A DNA stretch of 64,000 bases from Omphiscola glabra (taxonomy: Eukaryota; Mollusca; Gastropoda; Lymnaeidae). The notes beneath the pieces were generated by a model. The model searched no databases and was not told the DNA's origin. It worked only from the letters and a program-made list of their open reading frames with translations. The stretch lies in NCBI GenBank assembly GCA_964017045.1, contig OZ024796.1, positions 26,723,010 to 26,787,009 of the forward strand. Direction: 5' to 3'. Shown here in pieces: positions 1 through 11,367 of the stretch (the first letter of the stretch is position 1; each line of letters starts with the position of its first letter). A program made the position numbers and the translations under genes.

Positions 1-229
1 AACGACAATAAAGTAACGTATACATAGAATCGACTCACCGCATCGTATTTTGGTATGATTGAAAAGCTTTATTTCTCAAAATTTATATAAATGTATCTTC
101 CTGTCACATATGAAAGTTAACGGAGGGTTCAATTGGCGTTGAATCATGATCTAAACGATGTTTTTTCTGGCCTCATTGAAGGGCCGCCTTATTTCTGATG
201 CATCAACCTTGAAATGTTGATAAAGCTCG

Positions 230-408
230 CTTTAGGATTGGGTTACTTTTGTGGAAAAATTTACGGGTGATCGGTTATCCTTTTATGAAATTCTGTTAGA
301 CCGGGCTTAGTAAATATGGAATTTTCCAATTTGGTGTCAGCACTGAGATGTTGTCACCTGGTGCTCTCCGCAGACTACCGCGCCTCCTAGCTACGTTACT
401 GCCCTTGA
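230..408 (+). repeat. Dispersed repeat, copy 1 (second copy near 59160-59332)
   Basis: This segment shares an ordered series of blocks with 59160-59332 in the same orientation: GATTGGGTTAC or GATTGGTTACA, then GTGGAA, then TATCCTnTTATGAAATTC, then GTAAATATG, then TGTGTCAGC or GGTGTCAGC, and a 3' end like CTAGnTACGnnACTGC. The end resembles the hAT-like end GCTACGCCACTGC seen near 1770 and 62029, so it is probably a decayed mobile element. Boundaries are approximate. Confidence 0.5.
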
Positions 409-1196
409 ATTTATAGAGCATTGGTAAAAAAAAAAGAAATCGTATCTTTTGTGAATCGAAGCCTCTACGATTTACAGGCGAAAAACCCCCACAATTGGCT
501 CTATTTCATGTCTTTGATAAACTCTTGGATAAATGATAAGATCTAAGTATCAATTTTTTAATATAATTTAAAACAGCAGTTATAGGTGATTATTATCAAC
601 TTTAAATGGGAGATGTGTAGATTTTTGGGGGTGGGTGTATCATTGTAACTGTTTACAGGCCAATTTCGCCCGTCAATCGGAATTCTACAGCATCTGAAAT
701 TTAACACACAGGCTAGCATCATGGAGGCTTTTTCAAGCATCAAATTAGACGAATAATCGATTAATGCTGTCTTTTTCATTCAGAGAAAAATGAGTTTTTG
801 TAAATTAATTTATATAGCGAATATAGCATTTATATATTTTTAAATGATGAATTCTAGACTTACATAAAGCTTTTAAATCATTAAACACATGAAATACTGT
901 AGATTGACATTAATCAGCAAAGATAGAGAACTCTTTTTTTTTTCTAAAGTGACTTGGCAGGGTTTGCAATAGGACTCCTCAAATATACCAAATATATGTC
1001 TTTACATTAAAAAAAAAAAAAAGAATTTATTTTCCAACTAATCGCTTCCTTTCTGATTAGCTCACTAGTGTGCATGTGCGTTTTAGTCCGAGGCTTAGGA
1101 GACAATGTAAACAGTTTACAGCACATAGAGGCCATGGAAGATTTATTTTAAAAAATAAATGGCTACATAGTTCAGACGCACGATGCGACCATGCCT

Positions 1197-1391
1197 CATA
1201 ATGGGCATGAAATGGGTTTATATTCCGTCTGACGGGCAGCAGTCAATAGAGGGTGAACTATAGAATCTAGTCAAACAAACAGATTTAGAGTCAGTCCATA
1301 ATGGGCATGAATTGGCTCTATTTACCGTCTGACGTGCGGCAGTCAATAGAGGGTTAACATTAGATCCAAGTCAAACAAACAGATTTAGAGC
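1197..1391. repeat. Two-copy tandem duplication, period 100 bp
   Basis: CATAATGGGCATGAA begins at 1197 and again at 1297. Both copies continue through CCGTCTGACG, GCAGTCAATAGAGGGT and CAAACAAACAGATTTAGAG. The copies differ at scattered positions, so the duplication is not very recent. Confidence 0.75.
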
Positions 1392-2423
1392 CATGAACTT
1401 CCGGGATCAAAAGTGTAAAAAGTAAACATTTAATGTTTTGTCTCATTTCCTCCTAGAATGAGGCTACATTTATAGTTTTGATAGCTAACTTTTGTAATTA
1501 CGAGATCAGCATTTGGATGAAGTTAAAAAAAAAAAAATAAACTAAATCTTTTTTTTTATATTTAAAAAAGACAGTCAATTTTGAGGTAAGGCTCAGAAAA
1601 AATTGTGTTCAAGAACGATGGCAATGCGAACAGAGGCGCTGCTACATGTTTAATTTGTTTTTGTTCGTGTCATTTTTATGCTTTGGACTTATTCGTGTAA
1701 GTGGGGGAGGGCGTGGCGCATAAGTTTAAATCACCGGGGGACACCAACCCTCGCTACGCCACTGCAATCGGGTGCTATAGATTTTAACGTAACGTTATGT
1801 AAAACGTGCATTAAATTTATTATTTTTAATCTAAACTGAACCAAGACCATTTAATTTAGTTTCATTTAAATTTTAAATTAAAGTGGGCGTAATAAAGTCA
1901 GGAAGAAAAAAACAATCGGATCTTTCCGCTAAATTCATCTTACGCACCATAAAGCACTAAGCCAGCCCGTGTTTAAACAATATGGCTGGCTCGGTCTTTA
2001 TCATTTTTCTTGGAATTGAAAATATATTCACGTGTGATGAACATTTTACACACGTAACATCTCTCGGGCGAAATTCTAAATCATTTCCGTTCCCCTTCTT
2101 CGCTTGAGTAAACTTTCACGATACACGGTCATGCGCAGTCTGGTGATGTATGGAAAGGACACCTATTTTATTATTCTAATTTATGTGATTTTTAAGTTTC
2201 TCCCGAACTTTCCAAAAAATCTTTCAAAAATTGATTTTCACTTTCCCATCTGAACCATTTTTTATGAATGACGCCGAATTTAAAATCTCCTTTCGTAATA
2301 TCCTCTCCCACTGTCTTTTGCCGATAGAGTTACTTGATGGAATTTTTCTTTTAAGTGGAATCTCGTGTAAAGCCACTTTAACTTTTCGCTTGCTATTACT
2401 GGTGGATGCATATATTTTTTTTT

Positions 2424-2750
2424 GGTGGCATCCGTCCGTCACAAGGTGACGATGGTGTGAAATTCGCAGGACGAAATTCACAAGGCCTGGGATTATTCTT
2501 CTAGGATTATAAGCTGGTTCCCAACAGCAAATCACCTCTCTCCACGCCGCTGGATAACCCCAAGGGAACATCATGTGGATGAAGCAGCTTGGAAACCAGT
2601 GGCGTCGCAGGTGTTGTCGGAATGTGTCATTGTATCAATGTTATTATTGTTATCCGCCTATCGGGACTCCATCTCCGGGGTTTGAATTCAGAGTTTCCTT
2701 CTCTTAGATGAGTTGCCGTTAAAGGTTAACGAGTCCCATCCACCCGTCCT
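2424..2750 (-). mobile_element. SINE-like dispersed repeat, copy A (body, head missing)
   Basis: The segment runs from TGGCATCCGTCCGTCACAA through GGCCTGGGATTATTCTTCT, ATTATAAGCTGGTTCCCAA and CTCTTAGATGAGTTGCC to GAGTCCCATCCA. The same blocks in the same order occur at 25431-25711 and 45640-45999, and partly inverted at 33500-33605. The copy at 25431-25711 has a tRNA-like head on the - strand, so the element reads from right to left here. The 116-residue open frame on the - strand in this segment is part of the repeat and not a gene. Confidence 0.65.
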
Positions 2751-3643
2751 GTATGCATGTAGTTTTAAAAGATAAAGCTTTCGGCGCAAGTTTTCAGCTA
2801 ACTGATGTAGGGTGTAACTTGTCACGCTGGTTAACACACCTAAAATAAAACAAAGCTGATGTGTTTCTGCTCTCTATGTTTATAGAAAAAGTCTGATTAT
2901 TTTCTTGTTTTTGTGGGTTAAGGTAGACTATGCATATACATATATTATGTAAATTTAATTTATACCTGTTTAAATCTTTTTTGTTGTTGCTGTACTGCTA
3001 CTTAATAGCCTTATCACAGTGCCGCCTTCTCATTAATCTAGATTTGTAGATACAATCATTGCACCGTTGCCCTGCTTTTCACGTTTGGCTAAGTCTAATG
3101 CCCGTAACTCATTCATAGATTGCCTTAAAAATTCTCATTTAAGTAGGACTGTAACACAGATTTATTGGTGATCTTAAACGTTAGCTAAGCATCTGTAGCT
3201 TGGTGGTTTCTCATTGCAAATGAATGATTGAGCTTTGAAGACAATGTTATCAGTAAGAAGGGATGGCGGTATTAATATAACATTGAATAACTAGGCGAAG
3301 AAAGTCATCCCCCCAAAAAAAATTTAAAAAATCAAACAATAACAGGCCATATCCTACTGACTTTATTAATTCATTTATTGAGTAAATGAATTACTGGTAA
3401 TAAATATATCCCATATTATCGTCTAGGCACACCATGTGGTTCATTGGTACATTGATAAAGAGGAATGCGTCTCTTGTACGTAGAGAATCATCGGAAATAC
3501 GCATCACTGTCACGTGATTAAAGAAAGCTTTCAAATGTGTCTGGGTTAATTTAAAAAAAAAATTATACTCCTAAAGGATTTTCATTAAAGACAAACAGTT
3601 CAATTTGATACACGGCCGTTGGCTCGTTCCTTAAGGCCACCAA

Positions 3644-6600
3644 ATGAATTCACAAAATCTGAAACGAAAAAAGCAACTGGAGGTCATCAAAAGTTTAGAG
3701 AGCACTTTCAAAGGAAATGGGTCAGGACAGGGACCCACCAGGGCCGCGGACTTAATGCAAAGGTCCATAAAGGTGGTGGCCTCGGAGAAGGTACCGAGTA
3801 TGTCAGAACAAGTACCGGTTAGAACGAAATTTAAAAATCAGGGTCATACAAGAATGAAGGAACCGGAACAAGACGCGATCAGCCTGAAGGTGTCCGGGTC
3901 CGGAGATCCAGGACGAGGTCAGGGCCTTGGTGCTGATTTCATCACGCAGGAGCCGCTGAGTTGTGCCCACGTGCCGTCAAGCAGATCTCGCGGTTCCGCC
4001 TCTGTTAGTGGCTCGTCTAGTGTTTCTTCGAATGCCATTCGCCGGCAAGAGGAAACCCTTGATAGTCTGAGTCTCTCTGAGAAGTCTCTCAGCCCATGCA
4101 GACATGACGCTCAAAGACTCGGCTCATCAGTTACAAAAGCAGAGGCTCACTCAAATCAGAAAAAGAGCACCGAAATTTATAACACACGCCCGAAACTTGA
4201 CACCGGCGCTGAAAATTGCTCCTTGGCCAAGACGTTTAAAAGACGAGTTCAGAACCAAAAGAAATATAACTACAACAGCAAACTCTGCGACGTGTCCATA
4301 TTCGGGACCAAAACCCGACCCAGCACTCGCGCAGATATCTCAACAGGTTCACCCGATTATACCAACCAATTTTCCATTTCGCGATCTCCTTCAGCTTCTC
4401 AGGCAAGCTATGCTCACGTGCAAGATAAGCAATCGGCATCAGCTGCTCAGGCTAGCTATTCTCACGTGAAAGATAAGCCATCGCCATCCTCTCACGACGA
4501 CCCCAAGAAGTCCTCCAACATTGATGTAAAAATCACCAACTCTGCTGAGAAGAATTGCTCAGATAATCCTCGCTCCATTCGTGTAGTTAACGTTAAGAAA
4601 ATATTCGAACCTTCGGCGGCCACGACCTCGGTTGGTAACGACAGCCAGGTACGCCTGAAGCCGAAGATGTCTGCAGCGATACAGAGCATCCAGGAGCGGT
4701 TATTGAAAGAGATGGAAGAAGACGCGAGCAGAGTTAAGAAATCGTACGATTCCACAAAAGTCCAAAAAGTCCAGGCGTCGAGACCGAAATGCACATGGAC
4801 ACCCGGGATGCTGGCTGGCGTGGCTAGAAAACGAAGCCGTTCTCGGTACTCTGGGGTGGCGAGACGGGCATCGCGTTACATTTCGCCCAACAAACGTGAA
4901 CGGCCTTACAGGCAGTGGCTGGGGATGTCCACGTGCGTGACGAGGGATACAAAGTTCATCATTGCCACGGTCCAGCCGACACCCGATGGTGTTGCGAAAG
5001 AAGCTCCCGTCGCTACAAACGCATGCAGCGTCGGCACACAACACGAGGGCGGGAGGAGCGTAAAATCACATGATGACAGTAGCCGTGAACGGATGGTTGG
5101 CCGTGACTGTGGACTCAGGCGCCGAAGTTCGGCTCGACAGAGTCCCGACAGTCACAAAAGTTCTCCGTGTAAGGAGGTACCTATATTCAGTGTATTTACA
5201 GGCAGAAGTAATATTGTAAGACCCGATAGCAGCCTGGTGAACAAATCAAATACAAGTCAAAGCCCGGAAGATGTAGTCACGGAAAGTCCCGAAGAATCGC
5301 TCGAATCCATTTCCTGTGATTCGTGCGCTTCTTTACAAGAGCTTAATGAATTTAAATTGAAAGAAATGGAAATTTATGATTTGGGAAATATTGAAGCAGC
5401 AAATTTGAAAAACCAAAAGCCAAACGAAGCTTCAGAGACTGGTCACGTTGATGAATTGGTGGACGAGACCGAAAATGCTGAAATGAATTCAATCAATATG
5501 ACCAGGAGGGAATCAACGGACACCCCCGTTGTTGAATCTGATTCACGTGAGGGGGGAAACAATATAAGAGCGTCCCCTGGTTCGAATTGGGAGGCTGATG
5601 GAAATATCAAGCGTGAAAAAGCTTTCACGGTATATCCTGAAAACCTCACGGAAGATGTGATGGACCATGCGATAGAAATTATCACAAGGCCAAGAAAAGT
5701 TCAAGCTGGGGACAATTTTAATTTCACAAGAAGGGATTCTTCACCTGGAAATAATCAGGTGCGCATGAAGGAACAAGAGACTGATAATTTTGAACAGGAA
5801 GATATTACAACGCCAACAGAACATCTTGTCGAAAACGAGGCGACAGAACCTCCGATAGAAGATTTAAATACGCTCCAATTGGACGCTGATCAAAATACGT
5901 CATCAGAGATTAATGAGCTAACTTTAAACACTTCTAGAAGCAAACACGACTTCACGTGTGTCTCTTTTCCGATTGAGAATGAAGGCTCGACTAAATCTTT
6001 CGGGGACTCTCACAATCTAGAAAATTGCCCCAGTACGCACGAGTGTACAGGTCCAACTCTTTCAGTTTCCAAATCCAGAAACGAAAGCGCAATATCAAAT
6101 GAAGAAGAAAGTGTAAATAAACCGCTAGAAGAGGTTTCAGAAAGCAGCTGCTCTTGTCCATTACCGAATCATGCACTGGCTAATTCCACCTGGAGTGCGA
6201 CCAACCCAACAGATTTGAAACTCTTTCAACAAGATACAGTCATACAGCACAATCCAGTTACTCTGCAGTCAACAGCAAACCCTAACAGTGAAATCCAGGC
6301 CGATACACCAAATTCTCAAAAACGATTGTATGAACACAGCGGCGAGCTTAATTATTCCGTTAAGCAGACGGAAACTGAATCCCTCTCGCAACAGCCGTGC
6401 TCAAAACCAAGTCCTAAGGTCGTCACATTCCTGTCCGATAAACCACACGAAGACAGTTTCATCAGCGCCAAACTAGCCCACTTTCCGGTGAGCGGAGATA
6501 CCATTTTTCATACAACTGCCCGTGAGAGGTGTCCAGCCCCTCAGTCCGTTGGGGGCCGAAGTAAATGTCATTTCGTGGGGGAGGAGATAGTCCTCATCCC

Positions 6601-7805
6601 CAGTTCTAGCGGCACGACAAACTCGCTACTGAGCTCACCTAGAGCATTCACGTCCGCTAGACCCAAACAGTATTTGAGGATGAATGACAACAACGCCACA
6701 AGCTTTCGTGACAGGGAGGAAGGCTTGCATCGAAATAAGCCAGGTGGGAATGAAATATCACATGCACAAGTCACTAAAGCAAACGATTCAAAAAGTCCAA
6801 AAGTCACCGTGGATTCTGCTGCCAGCAGCTCCAGTAAATCTCCCAAGAACCCCAAATACAAATATGTTCAGGTAGGTTGTGTGCTTTAAGTGGACAAATG
6901 TTTGTCTAGACAATAGAGTACACATTGTACGCAATGTTGTGCTACTCAAACTTTTCAATGTAAGAGCACGATAGGAATTCAACAACAGTGCGAAAGGGGC
7001 CGATACCTCCAGAGCAGCGGTTCTCAAGCTGTGGGTCGCGACCCCGCGTAAGACCATCGGAAAACACATATACTCAACAGTTATGAAGTGGCAACAGGAA
7101 TATTTTTGTGGTTGGGGGTCGCCAAAACATGGGGAACTGTATTAAAGGGTTGGGCATTAGGAATGTTGAGAACCACTGTTACAGAGGATAATCACTCTGA
7201 GAAGCGCTGATTCAAGGTTCGTGAGGTGTGTTGTAATGGGGGTATTAATTTTGAACATTTCTGCTACTCAGTTTTATAGTAAATTTTTTATGAATTATGA
7301 ACTGTTCTGTGTCGCTGGTGAATGCGAAAATGTTGATTTTTTTTAAAACAGGTATATAATGCAATATTTTAGGCAAAATCATTTTTATGGATTAGCTTAG
7401 CTTAAGTTTAAGCTATAAGATCTTTATATAATTATGTAATTATTTTTAATTTCTTAAATTAATGAGTAAGCCAATATGATGTCTCAGGATTTAAGGCCCG
7501 ACACGTTTCTGTAACGCGTACACTCGTAGCACGATGTAACGACACTTAAAGAATTTGATGTTAAGGCGGGATACGCTTGCGCTGACCGCGTGCTTATTTC
7601 ACAGGCCATCGTAGATTTTCAAGGCGTTCTCCCGGGGCAACTGAGCTTCAACAAAGGGCAGATCATCCGCCAGCGGTGCGTCCACGATGTGTGTGGCATG
7701 CGGTACGGCAGCTACCGTGTTGGGAGACTGAAGCTGAAGAGAAGAGGTTTGTATCCCGCCTCCTGCGTCACAGACTACCCCTCGTCAAGCCAACAGTTAA
7801 CCTAG
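3644..7805 (+). CDS. Large disordered protein with C-terminal divergent SH3 domain (two coding exons)
   Basis: Coding exons are 3644-6871 and 7605-7805. The intron is a phase-0 GT-AG intron with donor CAG/GTAGGT and acceptor TTTCACAG/GCC; joining gives 1142 residues. The ATG at 3644 is preceded by an in-frame TAA at 3632, which supports it as the start. Residues 1-1076 come from one exon of 3228 bp. They are Ser/Thr/Glu/Lys-rich and look disordered, with a basic stretch around 390-430 and two 16-residue repeats at 250-281 (QASYxHVxDK). Residues 1077-1134 form an SH3-like fold: an ALYDF-type start (AIVDFQ), LSFNKGQII and an end GLYPASCV. Disorder plus SH3 fits a scaffold or adaptor, but that is inference. 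I do not recognise the family. The gene converges on the AGBL5 gene. Confidence 0.8.
7015..7178 (+). mobile_element. SPIN-like hAT MITE, copy 1 (in intron of SH3 gene)
   Basis: It begins CAGCGGTTCTCAAGCTGTGG and ends with the inverse of CAGTGGTTCTCAACATTC. Internal blocks GTGGGTCGCGACCCC, AAGACCATCGGAAAACACAT and AACTGTATTAAAGGGT match what I recall of the SPIN (Space Invaders) hAT family. The 8-bp flanks CTCCAGAG and TTACAGAG agree at six positions, as expected for an aged hAT target-site duplication. Relative to copy 2 (17700-17897) it lacks about 34 bp after GACCCC. Confidence 0.8.
7605..7805 (+). CDS. Last exon of the SH3 gene: SH3 domain and stop
   Basis: Begins in phase 0 with AIVDFQG and ends with the stop TAA at 7803-7805. 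The SH3 landmarks present are the acidic/hydrophobic start A1077-F1081, LSFNKG at 1089-1094 and G-L-Y-P-A-S-C-V at 1124-1131. Typical SH3 domains have a Tyr in ALYDF, a WW pair and a Tyr in the final P-x-x-Y-V. Here these are Val1079, no Trp at all, and Cys1130. A CTGAC branch-point-like sequence lies about 20 bp before the exon. Confidence 0.75.
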   Translation, partial: AIVDFQGVLPGQLSFNKGQIIRQRCVHDVCGMRYGSYRVGRLKLKRRGLYPASCVTDYPSSSQQLT

Positions 7806-7819
7806 TTTTGAGTCTAAGA

Positions 7820-7825
7820 AATAAA
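7820..7825 (+). terminator. Candidate poly(A) signal of the SH3 gene
   Basis: AATAAA starts 15 bp after the stop codon of the SH3 exon. If used, the 3' UTR is very short. An alternative AATAAA-rich region lies inside the next element near 8150. Confidence 0.45.
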
Positions 7826-7948
7826 ATACACACTTCTTTACAATATGATTAAAAAAAAAAAGACACCGAAATTGGTCAGAAGTTTAAAAAGAAATCTCTG
7901 CTTGATAGAGAATGAATGTGACTTTAAGAAAAGCCAGCACATGCCGTA

Positions 7949-8308
7949 CAGGGAGTCGTTCGTAAATAACGCCACGCCAAAATGGACCTTTTTAGACCCC
8001 CCCCCCCCCCGGTCACGAAGTGTCATAAATTCTTTAACACAAAAGTTTTTGCGTCATTTTTTCGATATGCGCAAAAGGCGTGAGCGACTGAGTACCTGTA
8101 ATACCTGAGGCAATTTCGACTGCAATTTACTGTTTTTAAAATTAATTAAATAAAGATTTTTCAAAATTAGAAAACTTAAAATAAAAAAAAAAAAACATGA
8201 CATCACAAATTTTTGTCCCCCCCCCCCCCCCCCCGGTCACAGAGTGTCACAAATTCTCGACCACCCCCCTCCCCCCACGCGTGACGTAATTTGCGGATCA
8301 CCCCTAGG
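7949..8308. mobile_element. MITE-like inverted-repeat element, copy 1
   Basis: The left end, AGTCGTTCGTAAATAACGCC, pairs with the right end GTGACGTAATTTGCGGATCA, which reads TGATCCGCAAATTACGTCAC on the other strand. Between them lie two C-runs, each followed by GGTCACnnAGTGTCAnAAATTCT, and the block TAAAATTAATTAAATAAAGA. The same series recurs at 44470-45034, so this is a dispersed family. I see no transposase. The open frames across this segment are artefacts of the repeat. Confidence 0.6.
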
Positions 8309-8587
8309 CTACAGGCAAAACAAAGGACACTTTACTGAAAAAACTCACCAAAAAAACCACAAACGTTTTTTGTTAAAATATATACAATTTAATAAGCGTT
8401 AGTCCGTCAGTTCTGTTCAGAATAACATAATCCATAACACAGCAGTAGTTACAACAAGGGTCCTCAAGCCCAATCTATACAGATTCTGAAATACATTTCT
8501 TTCAAAAGACTGACTTCTAAAAATTATAATCATTTCCAAACAATTTGCTCGTGTTTCTTTTTCTTTTTTTTTTGTCTCTCCAAAAAA

Positions 8588-8866
8588 ACTGATAATCCAA
8601 CATTTTCATGACTATGGTTTTTAAAAAAAAACAACTGATAATCCAACATTTTCATGACTATGGTTTTTAAAAAAAAACAACTGATAATCCAACATTTTCA
8701 TGACTATGGTTTTTTAAAAAAAAACCTGATAATCCAACATTTTCATGACTATGGTTTTTAAAAAAAAACAACTGATAATCCAACATTATCATGACTATGT
8801 TTTTTTTAAAAGAAAACTGATAATCCAACATTTTCATGACTATGGTTTTTAAAAAAAAAAAAAAAC
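8588..8866. repeat. Minisatellite, about 46 bp x 6
   Basis: GATAATCCAACATTTTCATG recurs at intervals of about 43-47 bp from 8591 to about 8820, each copy followed by ACTATGGTTTTT and a variable A-run. Length differences between copies are mainly in the A-run. Confidence 0.9.
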
Positions 8867-9788
8867 TGTGCCTCTTGACTCTGAGTGAGGTATTATCACA
8901 CCCTAGCTAAAAATGAAAAATCACCAATGACAACTGATTTGAGCTAAATGTTGAGGGGAATTAAAAAAACACAATCACAATCACAGACATTTTTAGATCA
9001 CAAACCGGGTAAAATATTACCATGGTAACAGAGTATTATCAATAATATCTAAAAAAATCATTTTTCCAACAAATATATAATTATAATGGTGAAATGATTT
9101 AACGCATATAAAAGCAATATGTCACAAAGTAACATCTACAGGCATTAAAGTCAAATTCAGTTTTAAAAAAAAACAAACAAAGAAGTAATTAAAAACCAAT
9201 AATTATTAAATACACCTGAAGAAAATTATTTGCAGAGATATGAATTTTCCCTTATACCGTAATATGATCTAAGAAAGATACACGGGCGGTTATTTACTTC
9301 AATCAATGTAACTTTATGACATTCCATAATGTAGCCAAAAAACAAACAATTTAATAAACTAATCCAATGATATACTATTTTGACTAACTGAACGTTTTCT
9401 TCAATAAATTTAATTTAAAGCAATTCCACTACAAAGCCATTGAATTATTTACTTTAAAAAAAAATTAAATCAGTGCCCTAAAAGGCAGCAGTGAGGCCTC
9501 TCGAACATCTAACATCGGAGCGCCGCGAGCATGCTACCATAGCATGGAATGAGCGCTATATAAGAACTCCAATCAATCCATCAATGAAGCTTATTAGTTA
9601 TTCTCCTAGTTGAAAGAAGTTCTCCTTACAGGTTGTTAGTTCTACTATCTATTTGATTTTGTTCCATTTTTGTTGTTGTATCAACTTTTAAACTATTTGT
9701 GTTAATATTGCTGCATAAATGGGGTAGGATATGAAAAGAAAAAAAAAAGATACTGATACGGCTTAGCTATAACTAATTCAATTATACT

Positions 9789-10050
9789 CCATAAATGACA
9801 TCACAAATAATGGGAACATTGGGGGTGGTGGGGGTGGGGGGGGGGGGAATGGTCACCAAATTGTGACTGAGTGAAAGTGTTTAAATTTGTGTGAAGATTT
9901 GCGTTATGGTGGAAGGGTGTGGGGGAAATGGTCACCAAATTGTGACTGAGTGAAAGTGTTTAAATTTGTGTGAAGATTTGCGTTATGGTGGAAGGGTGGG
10001 GGTGAGGGTTGTAAATGAAACAACCAAAAATAGAGTGACATCATTTATGG
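9789..10050. mobile_element. MITE-like element with inverted ends and internal two-copy repeat
   Basis: The left arm CCATAAATGACATCAC (9789-9804) and the right arm GTGACATCATTTATGG (10035-10050) are near-perfect inverted repeats. Inside is a 79-bp direct duplication (copies starting at 9848 and 9927 with AATGGTCACCAAATTGTGAC) preceded by a G-run. A related single end, CCATCCATAAAAGACGTCAC, is at 13154-13173. Confidence 0.6.
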
Positions 10051-10059
10051 ATGGCCCCT

Positions 10060-10980
10060 GAATCACAGTTTAAAGTGACATGTCTTGTTATAGGTCTATA
10101 TCAAAGCACTGCTGAGCGACATTATCAGATACATGAATAATACTGATCACATTAATAAATTAAAGCTGGGGAAAAATATATTCAGAAATTTCGATTATAA
10201 AAGACAACAAAACATTCTGTTATTGCAAAAGCTTAGCGCCCCAAAAATAAAGCTTCGGGAATATTCTAACCAAACCTATAAATTGACCTACCCGAGGGGA
10301 AAGTTAATTAATTTTATCAGATTTGTTTGCTAAACTTTATTATCCTATTGACTGTTATTGTGTAAATTGTAAAAGAAAGAATATTTATTGATGTTGTTTT
10401 TTAAAAATTATATAAAAAAAAAATAAAAAAATTCAATGTGATTTATTAAATACATTTGTTAAATAATACTTATTTCTATTTACTCTTCACTCTGGAAATT
10501 AGATAATATGTAAGACATAAAAAAAAAAAATGCAAATAATTCATAATTTCGTTATGTAAGACTAGCATTAATGTGTGAAATTACCATGCTAAAACAATGA
10601 AGCACCGACACAAAAAAGTTAAAAAATTTCATGAATTATTCACTAATCATCTATATTTAATATTAATTACATCTTATGTCAAAAATTTATTTCAAATTAA
10701 AAATCTTTAAAATAAATTAAAAGCAAATAAAAAAAAAATTTCATTTCGGTAATAATAAATATTAAGTAATGTAACTGTAGGTGTGCAATAAATAATGTTA
10801 AGCACATTCACCCTAAAACATGATACATGCTATGGTTATAAAAGTAAAACCAACCATCTAAAAACTTGGTGATGTCCTAAGAATGTATATGTATCTTATC
10901 TGTGAAATAGTCTGTGATAAGTTTGGCCTGTCATAGTGTTGGCGCCACTACTAGTACAATTCCTCCGAATAAAATTCCAT
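10060..10980. other. AT-rich intergenic stretch between convergent genes
   Basis: No supported coding sequence or repeat array. A 66-codon open frame at 10133-10333 lacks any recognisable feature. The 3' UTR ends of both neighbouring genes may extend towards this stretch. Confidence 0.5.
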
Positions 10981-10981
10981 G

Positions 10982-10987
10982 TTTATT
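10982..10987 (-). terminator. AGBL5: Candidate poly(A) signal of AGBL5
   Basis: TTTATT on the + strand is AATAAA on the - strand. It is the first such hexamer downstream of the AGBL5 stop codon, about 380 bp past it. Confidence 0.4.
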
Positions 10988-11367
10988 TACATGGCAACAA
11001 TATTTAATTAAATACACTTAAATTATATTTTAATTTCAACACATTGATTCTTGCATTGACACCCTTCCAGCTACTGACTAAAACTTGCAGGATAGCTTTA
11101 AAAAATAGCCCAAGCATCATTTTTTGGCTTCAAATCAAATGCTGACAAAATATGGTCCCTAAGGGTCGGTTCACATGATCAAATTTTCCTTCAAGCATTT
11201 GATGCAATTCGTGTATGAAGCCTTGTCACAGCTTTCAAATTACTATTTGATCAAATTCCCCAAAAAAGAAACTACACCCAAAATAGTGCGTTCATACAAA
11301 AATTTGACGCAAAATTTGATAGTGTGAAATGACGTTAACTGCAGCCACAAGAGAAGAAAACAACTTT

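Larger units (their letters stand above)
1..3600. other. Intergenic region upstream of the SH3 gene
   Basis: No supported coding sequence. The short open frames here show no codon bias, domain or splice support. The stretch holds a dispersed repeat at 230-408, a two-copy tandem duplication at 1197-1391 and a SINE-like copy at 2424-2750, entered separately. The promoter and any 5' untranslated exon of the gene starting at 3644 should lie here, but I could not pick out a convincing TATA box or initiator. Confidence 0.7.

Noticed and set aside
2224..2574. 116-residue frame on the - strand sharing residues with the frames at 25445 and 33428
   Set aside because: The shared peptide comes from the SINE-like repeat present at each place.
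7838..8108. Frames on both strands after the SH3 gene
   Set aside because: They cross the MITE-like inverted-repeat element and its C-run and have no coding features.
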